Positions 49,633-57,517 of a DNA stretch of 64,000 bases are shown piece after piece; position 1 is the first letter of the stretch; each line of letters begins with the position of its first letter. Source of the stretch: Amycolatopsis vancoresmycina. Its GTDB lineage: Bacteria; Actinomycetota; Actinomycetes; Mycobacteriales; Pseudonocardiaceae. The notes below the pieces were generated by a model that was given only the letters and a program-made list of their open reading frames with translations, ran no database searches and had not been told where the DNA came from. Location: contig NZ_JNYY01000025.1 of NCBI RefSeq assembly GCF_000716785.1, forward strand, positions 112,235 to 176,234. Direction: 5' to 3'. A program made the translations under genes and the position numbers.

Positions 49633-50958
49633 GTGACCACGACCAGCGCACCCCTGACCCGCACCGACCGGAAGCTGCTCGCCGTCGCCGCCGCGGCGGA
49701 CCGGCGGCTGGCCGCCCCGATGGCCGGGTTCGTCGACCTCGCCGGCGTCCGGGAAGCCGTCGAGGACCTGGCGAAGGCGTTCGCGCCCCTCGGCCGCGTC
49801 CAGCACACCGTCGCCGCCAAGGCGTGCGGCCTCGCGCCGCTGCTGCGCTTCCTCGGCGACCTCGGGATCGACGCCGAAGTGGCCAGCCCGGGCGAGACGG
49901 CGGTGGCGGAAGCCGCCGGCCTCCGCGGCCCGCGGCTGGTGCTCGACTCCCCGGCCAAGACGACCGCCGAACTCGCCCACGCCCTCGCCGAAGGCACGGC
50001 GGTCAACGCCGACAACTTCCAGGAGCTCGCCCGGCTCGACGCGCTGGTCGGCGCGACCCCGCCGCGGTCGGTGCTGGGCCTGCGGATCAACCCGCAGGTC
50101 GGGGCGGGCCGGATCGGCGACACCAGCACCGCCACCGCGGCGTCGAAGTTCGGCATCCCGTTGCGGGACAACGGGAACCGCGCGCTGCTGCGGGAGGCGT
50201 TCGCGCACCGGCCGTGGCTGACGCGGCTGCACGTCCACGTCGGCTCGCAGGGCTGCCCGCCGGAGCTGATGGCCGAGGGGGTCGCCGCGGTGCACGCCCT
50301 CGCCGAGGAGATCAACGCCGAAGGCGGCTACCGCCAGGTCACCAGCCTCGACCTCGGCGGCGGGCTGCCGGTGGACTTCACCTCCGACGAGCCGGGCCCG
50401 GGCTACGCGGACTACGTCGCGACGCTGCTGGCCCGGGTCCCGTCCCTCGCCGACGGCCTCTACGCGTTCGTCACCGAGTTCGGCCGGTCCCTGCTGGCGA
50501 AGAGCGGCTTCCTCGTCAGCGAGGTGGAGTACACGAAGGTCGCCGGCGGCAGGCACATCGCGGTGACGCACGCGGGCGCCCAGGTGGCGGCCCGCACGGT
50601 GCTCCAGCCGGAGCACTGGCCGCTGCGCATCGGCGCGTTCGACGCCGCCGGGCTCCCGAAGACCGGCCCCGAGGTACCGCAGGACATCGCCGGACCGCTG
50701 TGCTTCGCCGGCGACCTCCTGGCCAGGGAGCGGCCGCTGCCGCGGCTGGACCCCGGCGACCTCGTCGTCGCCCACGACACGGGCGCGTACTACTTCGGGG
50801 CCCATTACGCGTACAACACGCTCCCCCGCCCGGCGGTGTACGGGTTCACCGTGTCGCCGCGCGGTGACGTCGAGTTCACGCCACTGCGCCGCGCGCAAAC
50901 GCCGGCCGAACTGGTCGCCGACGCGGGCGGCGAATTCCTCGGAATGGTGCGCGGCTGA
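49633..50958 (+). CDS. Fold-III PLP-dependent decarboxylase (DAP/ornithine decarboxylase family)
   Basis: A 441-residue alanine-racemase-fold decarboxylase. The PLP Lys is in VQHTVAAKACGLAPLL, the phosphate-binding Gly-rich loop in TSLDLGGGLPVDFTS, the second-subunit Cys in IAGPLCFAGDLLA, and the Tyr in DTGAYYFGAHYAYNTLPRP. The HTVAAKA form and the absence of a full LysA C-terminus suggest a specialised amino acid decarboxylase and not housekeeping diaminopimelate decarboxylase. The start is uncertain: GTG 49633 is preferred and ATG 49573 would add 20 residues. It is probably regulated by the divergent LysR protein. Confidence 0.82.
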   Translation: MTTTSAPLTRTDRKLLAVAAAADRRLAAPMAGFVDLAGVREAVEDLAKAFAPLGRVQHTVAAKACGLAPLLRFLGDLGIDAEVASPGETAVAEAAGLRGPRLVLDSPAKTTAELAHALAEGTAVNADNFQELARLDALVGATPPRSVLGLRINPQVGAGRIGDTSTATAASKFGIPLRDNGNRALLREAFAHRPWLTRLHVHVGSQGCPPELMAEGVAAVHALAEEINAEGGYRQVTSLDLGGGLPVDFTSDEPGPGYADYVATLLARVPSLADGLYAFVTEFGRSLLAKSGFLVSEVEYTKVAGGRHIAVTHAGAQVAARTVLQPEHWPLRIGAFDAAGLPKTGPEVPQDIAGPLCFAGDLLARERPLPRLDPGDLVVAHDTGAYYFGAHYAYNTLPRPAVYGFTVSPRGDVEFTPLRRAQTPAELVADAGGEFLGMVRG

Positions 50959-51015
50959 AGCTGTCAAGAAGAACAAGACTGCACTTCCCGCGAAATCGCG
51001 GGCACGCTCTGCGGC

Positions 51016-53001
51016 ATGCGCGAACTCACCGCCGAGCAGGAACACCTGAACCTCCTCTACGCCCGCCTCGACGCCCTCCGGGAGGAGGCGGCCGCCGCCC
51101 TCGCCCGCGGCCACGCGACGGACGTGTGGCGGGGCGAGGTGGCGCGGCTGGCGACGGTCGAGGACGGGCTGTGCTTCGGCCGGCTGGACCTGACCGGCGG
51201 CCGGCGTGTCCACATCGGACGGCTCGGGCTGTTCGCCGACGACGGCGAGCCCCTGCTGCTGGACTGGCGCGCGCCGGCTGCCCGGCCCTTCTACACCGCA
51301 ACCGCCGCCGAGCCGGGCGAAGTCGTCCGCCGCCGGCGGATCACCACGCGCGGCCGCAGCGTCGTCGCCCTCGACGACGAACTGCTCGATCCCGATGCCC
51401 CGGCCGACGGGCTGGTCGGTGCGGCCGCGCTGCTCGCCGCGGTGACGGCCGAGCGCACCGGGCGGATGCGGGACATCGTCACGACGCTGCAGGCCGAGCA
51501 GGACCGGATCGTCCGCGACGACGCCCGGGGCGTCCTGGTCGTGCAGGGCGGACCGGGCACCGGCAAGACGGCCGTCGCCCTGCACCGGGTCGCGTACCTG
51601 CTCTACACCCACGAACACCTGCGCACCCGCGGGGTGCTCGTGCTCGGCCCCAGCCGGGTGTTCCTCGACTACATCGGCCAGGTCCTGCCCGGCCTCGGCG
51701 AGCACCGGGTGGTGACGGCGACCGTGGCCGACCTCGTTCCCGGCGTCGTGGTCACCCGCGTCGACACCGACGCCGAAGCCGTGCGCAAGGGCCGGGCGGA
51801 GATGGCGGCGCGGCTGGCCGAACGGGTCCGCGCCGCGGTGCGCGTTCCCGGGCACGCCGTGGACGTCGAATTCGAGCAGCAGGTGCTGCGGCTGGAGCCG
51901 GCGGCGCTGCGCCGGGCCGTGCGGACGGCCAGGGCGACCGGGCTGCCGCACAACCAGGCCCGCCACGTGTTCCACCGGGCGGTCGTCGCCACGCTGGCCG
52001 GGGAACTGGCCGCCCGGCTGGAGGCGGTGGTGTTCACCGAGACCGGCGAGGCGCTCGACGGCGGCAGTGCGGACGGCCGCCTCGGCGAGGCGGAACTGCG
52101 GGCGCTGGCCGCCGCGGGCGTGGTGCTCGGCCCGGAGGACGACGACGGCCCGCGCACCGTGCTGGACGACGGGGACCGCGAAGCGTTGCAGACGGCCCTG
52201 CTCGCCGACACCGGCGTCCGGGACGTGCTCGACGCGCTGTGGCCGCCGCTGACCCCGGCGGAGGTGGTCGAGGGGCCGTGGAGCGCCGCGGACGTCCCGT
52301 TGCTGGACGAGGCCGCCGCGCTGGTCGGCGCGAGCGTGCCGGTGTTCGGGCACGTGGTGGTCGACGAGGCCCAGGAACTGTCCGAAATGGACTGGCGGAT
52401 GCTGCTGCGCCGCTGCCCGTCCCGGTCGATGACCGTCGTCGGGGACCTGGCCCAGACCGGGAGCGCGGCGGGGGCCACGTCGTGGGACCGGGTACCGCGG
52501 CCGCACCGGCTCGCCCACCTGACCGTCGGCTACCGCACCCCGCGGGAAATCATGGACGCCGCCGCGCGGGTGCTGGCCGTCCACCACCCGGCGCTGCGGC
52601 CGCCGACCTCGGTGCGGGCGGGTGGCGAACCGCCGTGGCGGCGGGCCGCCGACGACGTGCCCGGTGTGCTCGCCGAACTCGCCGGCGAGCACACCGGGGG
52701 GAAGCTGGCCGTCATCGCGCCGGCGGCCGGGGACCTGGCGGCCGCGCTTTCGCTGCGGCGGCCGCCGGACCCGGCCGACGACGTGGTGCTGCTGACCCCG
52801 GCCGAGGCCAAGGGACTGGAGTTCGACGCGGTGGTGATCGCCGACCCCGCCGCCGTCCTCGCGGCCGGCCCGCACGGGCCCCGCGACCTCTACGTGGCGA
52901 TGACGCGGGCCACCCGGTCGCTCGGGGTCGTCCACCCCGGGCCGGTCCCGCGGGAACTGGCCTCGCTGGTGGAACGGCCGGTCAGCTCCAGGCGATCTTG
53001 A
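51016..53001 (+). CDS. helD: HelD-like superfamily 1 ATPase
   Basis: A 661-residue UvrD/Rep-like protein with an N-terminal coiled coil (REL to AAALARG), Walker A VVQGGPGTGKTAVALHRVAY, Walker B GHVVVDEAQELSEMDW and C-terminal motif LTPAEAKGLEFDAVVI. The N-terminal FGRLDL to LLDWRAP segment is characteristic of HelD, which strips stalled RNA polymerase from DNA and in actinobacteria can give rifampicin tolerance. At 661 residues it is somewhat shorter than typical HelD. A small inverted repeat CCCGCGAAATCGCGGG precedes the ATG. The last 20 bases overlap the fucosidase gene. Confidence 0.85.
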   Translation: MRELTAEQEHLNLLYARLDALREEAAAALARGHATDVWRGEVARLATVEDGLCFGRLDLTGGRRVHIGRLGLFADDGEPLLLDWRAPAARPFYTATAAEPGEVVRRRRITTRGRSVVALDDELLDPDAPADGLVGAAALLAAVTAERTGRMRDIVTTLQAEQDRIVRDDARGVLVVQGGPGTGKTAVALHRVAYLLYTHEHLRTRGVLVLGPSRVFLDYIGQVLPGLGEHRVVTATVADLVPGVVVTRVDTDAEAVRKGRAEMAARLAERVRAAVRVPGHAVDVEFEQQVLRLEPAALRRAVRTARATGLPHNQARHVFHRAVVATLAGELAARLEAVVFTETGEALDGGSADGRLGEAELRALAAAGVVLGPEDDDGPRTVLDDGDREALQTALLADTGVRDVLDALWPPLTPAEVVEGPWSAADVPLLDEAAALVGASVPVFGHVVVDEAQELSEMDWRMLLRRCPSRSMTVVGDLAQTGSAAGATSWDRVPRPHRLAHLTVGYRTPREIMDAAARVLAVHHPALRPPTSVRAGGEPPWRRAADDVPGVLAELAGEHTGGKLAVIAPAAGDLAAALSLRRPPDPADDVVLLTPAEAKGLEFDAVVIADPAAVLAAGPHGPRDLYVAMTRATRSLGVVHPGPVPRELASLVERPVSSRRS

Positions 53002-55333
53002 ACACCCACGTGTAGCGGCCGGCCTGGCGGGCCGCGGCCGGGACGTCGATCACCAGCGAACCGTTTTCCACCGTCCAGTGCAGGTTCCCGCGGTACCCGA
53101 GCAGCGTCACCCGGTCGCCCCGGCGGATCGGCACCGGCGCGTCCACGACCACGCGGCTGCCCGGCGCGGTCAGCGAGTGCACGTAGAACGCCTCGTTCTG
53201 CTTCACCGTGAACCGCAGGTCGCCGAGCTGGGCCATCCGGGACCAGTAGGTCGTGCCGTGGATGGCTTCGCCGTTGACCTTCAGCCACGCGCCCGCGTCC
53301 CGCAGGTGCCGCTGCATCACGTCCGGGATCGTGCCGTCGAAGTCCGGGCCGATGTCGAGCAGGAAGTTGCCGTTCTTCGAGACGATGTCGACGAGCGTCC
53401 GGACGACCTCCTCCGCCGTCATGTACCGGTCGTCGGGCGTCGCGCGGTTGTAGCCGTAGGAGAACGGGTCGAGGCCGCGGCTCGCCTCCCACTTCGCCAC
53501 CACGGTGTTCGGGTACGTCGTGTACTCCGGCGTCGTGAAGTCGTGGTCGGGGATGCCACCGCGGTCGTTGTAGGTGACGTCCTTGGGGCGCTTGCGGTTC
53601 TTCGCGCGGTTGAAGTACTCGGTGATCACGTCCCGCGTGTCGTTGACGCCGCCGATGTCGAACCACAGGACGTCCGGGTCGAACTCCGAGATCAGCTCGA
53701 GCACCTGCAGCGCCTGGTAGTCGCGGACGAAGTCCTTCCCCGCGGTGTACCCGGTGTAGGGCAGCGGCGCGCCGGTGTAGGGGTTGCGCGGCGCGTGGCC
53801 CATCCACGGGTTGTCCGGGTTGAACCATTCCGGCAGCGAGAAGTACAGGCCGTTGCGCAGCTGCGGCGTGTACTTCCGGGACGCGGCGAACAGCTCCGCG
53901 ACGATGTTCCGCTTCGGGCCGAGCTTGACGGAGTTGCGGTCGCTGACTTTGGTGTCCCACAACGCGAAACCGTCGTGGTGCTTGGACGTCAGGACGTAGT
54001 ACTCCGCGCCCGCGTCCGCGATCAGGTTCAGCCAGGCGCGCGGGTCGAAATTCGCCGCGGTGAACTGCGGGATGAAGTCGTCGTAGGTGAAGTTCTCGCC
54101 GTACTTCTGCCGGTGGTAGGCGTAGGTGGGCCCGTTCGGGTCCTGCTGGTTCTGCCAGTACCACTCGGCGTACTGCTGCCCCACCGGCGCCCACGCGGGC
54201 ACGGCGTAGACACCCCAGTGGATGAAGATGCCGAACTTGGCGTCGCCGAACCAGTAGGGCGCGCGGTGCGTCGACAGCGAGCCGTCGGCCGGGCGGAAGT
54301 CCGGGACGCCGAGGGTGACCGGAATCTGCTGCGTGGCGAGGGTGCCCCGCCCGGCCGTGACGCGGATCTGGCCGTTGGTGGTGGTCCCGGGCGGCACGGA
54401 CGCGTTCCGGGCGAGCCCGAGCCGGACCGTGGCCTGCTCGCCCGGCGCCAGCGCGCGGATCTGCGCGGGGACCGTCGTCCGGCCGCCCGGCACGTCGACG
54501 GTGACGCTCACCCGGTCGCCCGCGCCGAGCCACACGGTTCCGGCGTTGACGATGGTCGCTTCGGCGGCCTGCGGCCCGCCGTCGGTCAGCAGGTTCGCCG
54601 TCGAGCGGCCGTCGAGGACCAGCGCCGAGCGGCCCACGGCGACCGGCTGCAGGGTGAGCGCGAAGACGTGCAGGCTGGCGACGTTCGGCGCCGGGTTCGC
54701 CGTCACCGGCAGGGTCAGCGCGACGGCTTCGCGCGCCGGGTCGAGCCAGACCTGGCCGGTGGCCAGGGAAACCGGGTTGTCGTCGACGACGCCGCCGGGT
54801 GCGTAGCGGAACGGCGAGACGAGCGCGCCGCTGCCGGTGTACCAGTCCGGGCCGGACAGCGAACCGGTGCTCGTGCTGCCGTCGGCGTAGTGCACGGTGG
54901 CCGGGCCGCCGGTGGCCCCGTAGCTGGCGGCGACCAGGAAGTAGGCGACGAAGTAGCGGCCCTTCGGCAGGTCGATCCGCTGCCCGGTGGCGGCGACGTT
55001 GTTCTTGGCGCCGGCGGCCGCGGAGCCGAGCTTGAACGGGACACCGCCCGCGGTGACGGTCTGCCCGGCCGGCACGTGTTCGGCCGGGAACGTGTAGCCG
55101 GAGCCGTCGAAGTCGCCGCCGGTGGCCGACGCGCTGTCGATGCCGTCGTTGGTGAACCAGGTGTCGAGGGCGACGAGCACGGGTGGCGGCGGCGGGACGA
55201 TCGGGGTGTCGGCGCGGTCGGGGGCGGCGTCCACGGGCACGCCGGCACCGGCGGGCGTGCGGCCGGCCGCGCTGAGCGCGACGGCCCCTCCCAGGGCGAT
55301 ACCGAGGGCTTGACGGCGGGGGAAGGTCGGCAC
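52982..55333 (-). CDS. Secreted GH29 alpha-L-fucosidase, Tat-type
   Basis: A 783-residue exported retaining alpha-L-fucosidase. The N-terminus FPRRQALGIALGG has a twin-Arg signal. Residues about 45-340 form beta-sandwich modules of unknown role. The GH29 barrel (about 350-650) has FGIFIHWGVYAVPAWAP, YYVLTSKHHDGFALWDT, and the nucleophile Asp in DVLWFDIGGVNDTRD. A C-terminal beta-domain follows (FTVKQNEAFYVHSLT). Fucose release could act on xyloglucan side chains, linking it to the GH74 enzyme. GGAGG precedes the ATG. A palindrome at 55416 lies upstream. Confidence 0.92.
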   Translation of the reverse strand: MPTFPRRQALGIALGGAVALSAAGRTPAGAGVPVDAAPDRADTPIVPPPPPVLVALDTWFTNDGIDSASATGGDFDGSGYTFPAEHVPAGQTVTAGGVPFKLGSAAAGAKNNVAATGQRIDLPKGRYFVAYFLVAASYGATGGPATVHYADGSTSTGSLSGPDWYTGSGALVSPFRYAPGGVVDDNPVSLATGQVWLDPAREAVALTLPVTANPAPNVASLHVFALTLQPVAVGRSALVLDGRSTANLLTDGGPQAAEATIVNAGTVWLGAGDRVSVTVDVPGGRTTVPAQIRALAPGEQATVRLGLARNASVPPGTTTNGQIRVTAGRGTLATQQIPVTLGVPDFRPADGSLSTHRAPYWFGDAKFGIFIHWGVYAVPAWAPVGQQYAEWYWQNQQDPNGPTYAYHRQKYGENFTYDDFIPQFTAANFDPRAWLNLIADAGAEYYVLTSKHHDGFALWDTKVSDRNSVKLGPKRNIVAELFAASRKYTPQLRNGLYFSLPEWFNPDNPWMGHAPRNPYTGAPLPYTGYTAGKDFVRDYQALQVLELISEFDPDVLWFDIGGVNDTRDVITEYFNRAKNRKRPKDVTYNDRGGIPDHDFTTPEYTTYPNTVVAKWEASRGLDPFSYGYNRATPDDRYMTAEEVVRTLVDIVSKNGNFLLDIGPDFDGTIPDVMQRHLRDAGAWLKVNGEAIHGTTYWSRMAQLGDLRFTVKQNEAFYVHSLTAPGSRVVVDAPVPIRRGDRVTLLGYRGNLHWTVENGSLVIDVPAAARQAGRYTWVFKIAWS

Positions 55334-55415
55334 TGAGCCTCCAGGGATCGGATGACTACGGCGGAATGACGGCAGAGTTCGGCCCCATGAGACCCATCTG
55401 CCGCTGGCGAAGCTG

Positions 55416-55430
55416 ATTCATCCGATGAAT
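55416..55430. promoter_or_regulatory. Palindromic operator candidate upstream of the fucosidase
   Basis: ATTCATCCGATGAAT: 6-base arms around CCG, 83 bases before the fucosidase start. It is of a size typical for GntR or LacI-type sugar regulators. The rest of the 55334-55568 gap shows only the promoter at 55496. Confidence 0.5.
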
Positions 55431-55495
55431 GAGCCTGCTTGGTGGCTTCCCTCGTGTCAAGGGGCCAACCGGACCGATCGAAGTGAACCGGCCTC

Positions 55496-55520
55496 GTGTT
55501 CGCCGCGTATCACTGGGTAA
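55496..55520 (+). promoter_or_regulatory. SigB/SigF-type promoter, 89-residue protein gene
   Basis: GTGT-N15-GGGTAA, 48 bases before the ATG. It is the only such match outside the 31-47 kb island. Confidence 0.45.
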
Positions 55521-55568
55521 CGAGCTGCAGCACTCGCGCCGAACCAGCCGCACCGAAAGGCCAGACCG

Positions 55569-55838
55569 ATGTCCACCCACCCGAACGCGCTGAGCCGCCG
55601 CGCGATCGCCATGCTCAAGGCGGTCGCCGAAGGCCGTGCCGAGCTCCGCTGCAGCTGCGAACCCGATCTCCGCGTCGACGGCTTGTCCTGCTGCGACCAG
55701 AACACCGCCCACGACCTCGCCCACGCCGGCCTGGTCCGGCCGACCCGGCTCGTCGCGCCCGGCCAGTGGGCACCGGCCGAACTCACCGAGGCCGGCCACC
55801 GCGCCCTGGCCCAGGGCACGACCGCCGCCGCAGCCTGA
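55569..55838 (+). CDS. Small Cys-containing hypothetical protein
   Basis: An 89-residue protein with CSCEPDLRVDGLSCCDQ, four cysteines close together that could bind a metal, followed by a winged-helix-like tail (HDLAHAGLVRPTRL, then PAELTEAGHRALAQG). GAAAGG precedes the ATG. No family is recognised. A possible stress promoter lies upstream and a 56-base palindrome just downstream. Confidence 0.65.
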   Translation: MSTHPNALSRRAIAMLKAVAEGRAELRCSCEPDLRVDGLSCCDQNTAHDLAHAGLVRPTRLVAPGQWAPAELTEAGHRALAQGTTAAAA

Positions 55839-55847
55839 GCCCTCCCG

Positions 55848-55903
55848 CAGCCCTCGTGAGTGGGAAACAGTGTTAGAACACTGTTTCCCACTCACGAGGG
55901 CTG
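55848..55903. terminator. 56-base perfect palindrome (family A, third copy)
   Basis: 27-base arms with an AG loop. It keeps the CTCGTGAGTGG ends and the GTTAGAAC centre of the copies at 3145 and 10108, but has a different middle (GAAACAGT in place of TAAGGCGG). It lies 9 bases after a gene end. In the rest of the 55839-56296 gap I see only family B palindrome 2. Confidence 0.65.
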
Positions 55904-56154
55904 CGCTCGGAAAACGGGGGTGAGAAACCTGCGGGCCGGGCTGAACCGGGACGGGCCGCGGGCCGTGCTTGGGGTGAGGGCGTCTCGCACACGCCCTCCG
56001 GGGTCGCCACGACGCAACGATCCGGGCCAGCCTCCGCCCGATCGGGACCGGGTACCCCGGCGAGCGGCCGTCGCGGCAACGGCCACCTCGCGCGGGCCCG
56101 TCCGGCATCCCCAGAATCCCGGACGGGCCCGCCCCTTTCCCGGCTCCCCACGAT

Positions 56155-56207
56155 GTCGCGAATGACTCATTCGGGACGTCGGAGGTCCCGAATGAGTCAT
56201 TCGCGAC
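56155..56207. repeat. Long palindrome, family B copy 2
   Basis: 23-base arms around GTCGGAG. The arms match the copy at 29207 over 21 bases and the loop is its reverse complement. It lies 90 bases before the GDSL gene. Confidence 0.75.
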
Positions 56208-56296
56208 CCCCGGCGGGCGGCTGTCGCGGATCTTGTCCGGTGCCCTCACCTGATCAGCGGTCGCCGCCCCGCGGACCGGCGCGCGACGGTGGGGGC

Positions 56297-57517
56297 ATGC
56301 GACGTTTCGTGGCCGTGAGCGCGGCCGTCCTGGCGGGTCTCGGACTCCTCACGGCGTCCGGGAGCGCGAACCCCGAAAGCGCTGTCCCGGTCCTCGCCCA
56401 GCACGCGGTGGGCGGCTGGGTCGGCACGTGGGCGGCGGCGCCCGCGGCCGCCGTCCCGAACACGCCGGACGGCTACCCCGGCTACTCGATCCGCAACGTC
56501 GTGCACACCAGTGCCGGCGGCGGCCGCGCCCGCGTCCACCTGTCGAACGCCTTCGGTGCCACTCCCCTGACCTTCGGGCACGTCACCGTCGCCGTCCAGG
56601 GCACCGGCCCGGACGCCGTGCCGGGCACCCTGCGGTCGCTGACCTTCGGCGGCGCGCCGGCCGTCGTCGTGCCCGCCGGCGCCGAAGCGCTCAGCGATCC
56701 GGTGAACGTCCGGATCCCCGCCGACACGAACCTGCTCGTGACGACGTACGTGCCCGAGAAGTCCGGGCCGGTGACCTACCACCCGGCCGCGGCGCAGACG
56801 TCGTACTTCACGCGCACCGGCGACTTCGCCGCCAGCGAGTCCGGCGCGCCCTACACCGAGCAGACGTCGGTGTGGCACTACGTTTCCGGCGTCGACGTCC
56901 AGGGCGGCGCCGAGGCTTCGATCGTCACGCTCGGCGACTCGATCACCGACGGTGTCGGCTCGGCCACCGGGGCCAACCACCGCTGGCCGGACTACCTCGC
57001 CGACCGGCTGCACGGCCGCTACGGCGTGCTCAACGCGGGCATCAGCGCCAACCGGCTGCTGCTCGACGTGCCTGGCTCCGGCGCCGGCCAGAACGCGCTC
57101 TCCCGCTTCGACCGCGACGTGCTGAGCGTCGGCGGCGTGCGGACGCTGATCGTGCTGGAGGGCATCAACGACATCCAGCAGGACCCGCACCAGACCGACC
57201 CGGCCGCGATCACGTCGGCCTACCGCCAGCTGGTCGCGCAGGCGCACGCGCGCGGCATCCGGGTCCTCGGCGGCACGCTGACGCCGTTCAAGGGCTGGCG
57301 CGTCTACGACGACACCCTCGAAGCGACCCGCCAGGCGGTGAACGCGTTCATCCGCACCGGCGGGGTCTTCGACGGCGTCGTCGACTTCGACGCCGCGGTC
57401 CGCGACCCAGCCGACCCGCTCCGGATGCTGCCCGCCTACGACTCCGGCGACCACCTGCACCCGGGCGACGCCGGCTACGAGCGGATGGCCGCCGCCGTCC
57501 GGCTCGACCGGCTCTGA
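56297..57517 (+). CDS. Secreted SGNH/GDSL hydrolase
   Basis: A 406-residue exported esterase. Signal peptide to about 25, an N-terminal beta-sandwich (about 40-195), then the SGNH fold: block I TLGDSITDGVG with the Ser nucleophile, block II NAGISANRLL, block III EGINDIQQ, and the Asp-His pair in SGDHLHPGDAGYE. Such two-domain enzymes act as carbohydrate or lipid esterases. The ATG at 56297 is preceded by GGTGGGGG. The end overlaps the convergent transporter gene by 43 bases. Confidence 0.9.
   Translation: MRRFVAVSAAVLAGLGLLTASGSANPESAVPVLAQHAVGGWVGTWAAAPAAAVPNTPDGYPGYSIRNVVHTSAGGGRARVHLSNAFGATPLTFGHVTVAVQGTGPDAVPGTLRSLTFGGAPAVVVPAGAEALSDPVNVRIPADTNLLVTTYVPEKSGPVTYHPAAAQTSYFTRTGDFAASESGAPYTEQTSVWHYVSGVDVQGGAEASIVTLGDSITDGVGSATGANHRWPDYLADRLHGRYGVLNAGISANRLLLDVPGSGAGQNALSRFDRDVLSVGGVRTLIVLEGINDIQQDPHQTDPAAITSAYRQLVAQAHARGIRVLGGTLTPFKGWRVYDDTLEATRQAVNAFIRTGGVFDGVVDFDAAVRDPADPLRMLPAYDSGDHLHPGDAGYERMAAAVRLDRL

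Noticed and set aside
50959..51015. Rifamycin-associated element before helD
   Set aside because: Only a short CCCGCG/CGCGGG inverted repeat is present. It does not resemble the longer palindrome I know for that element.
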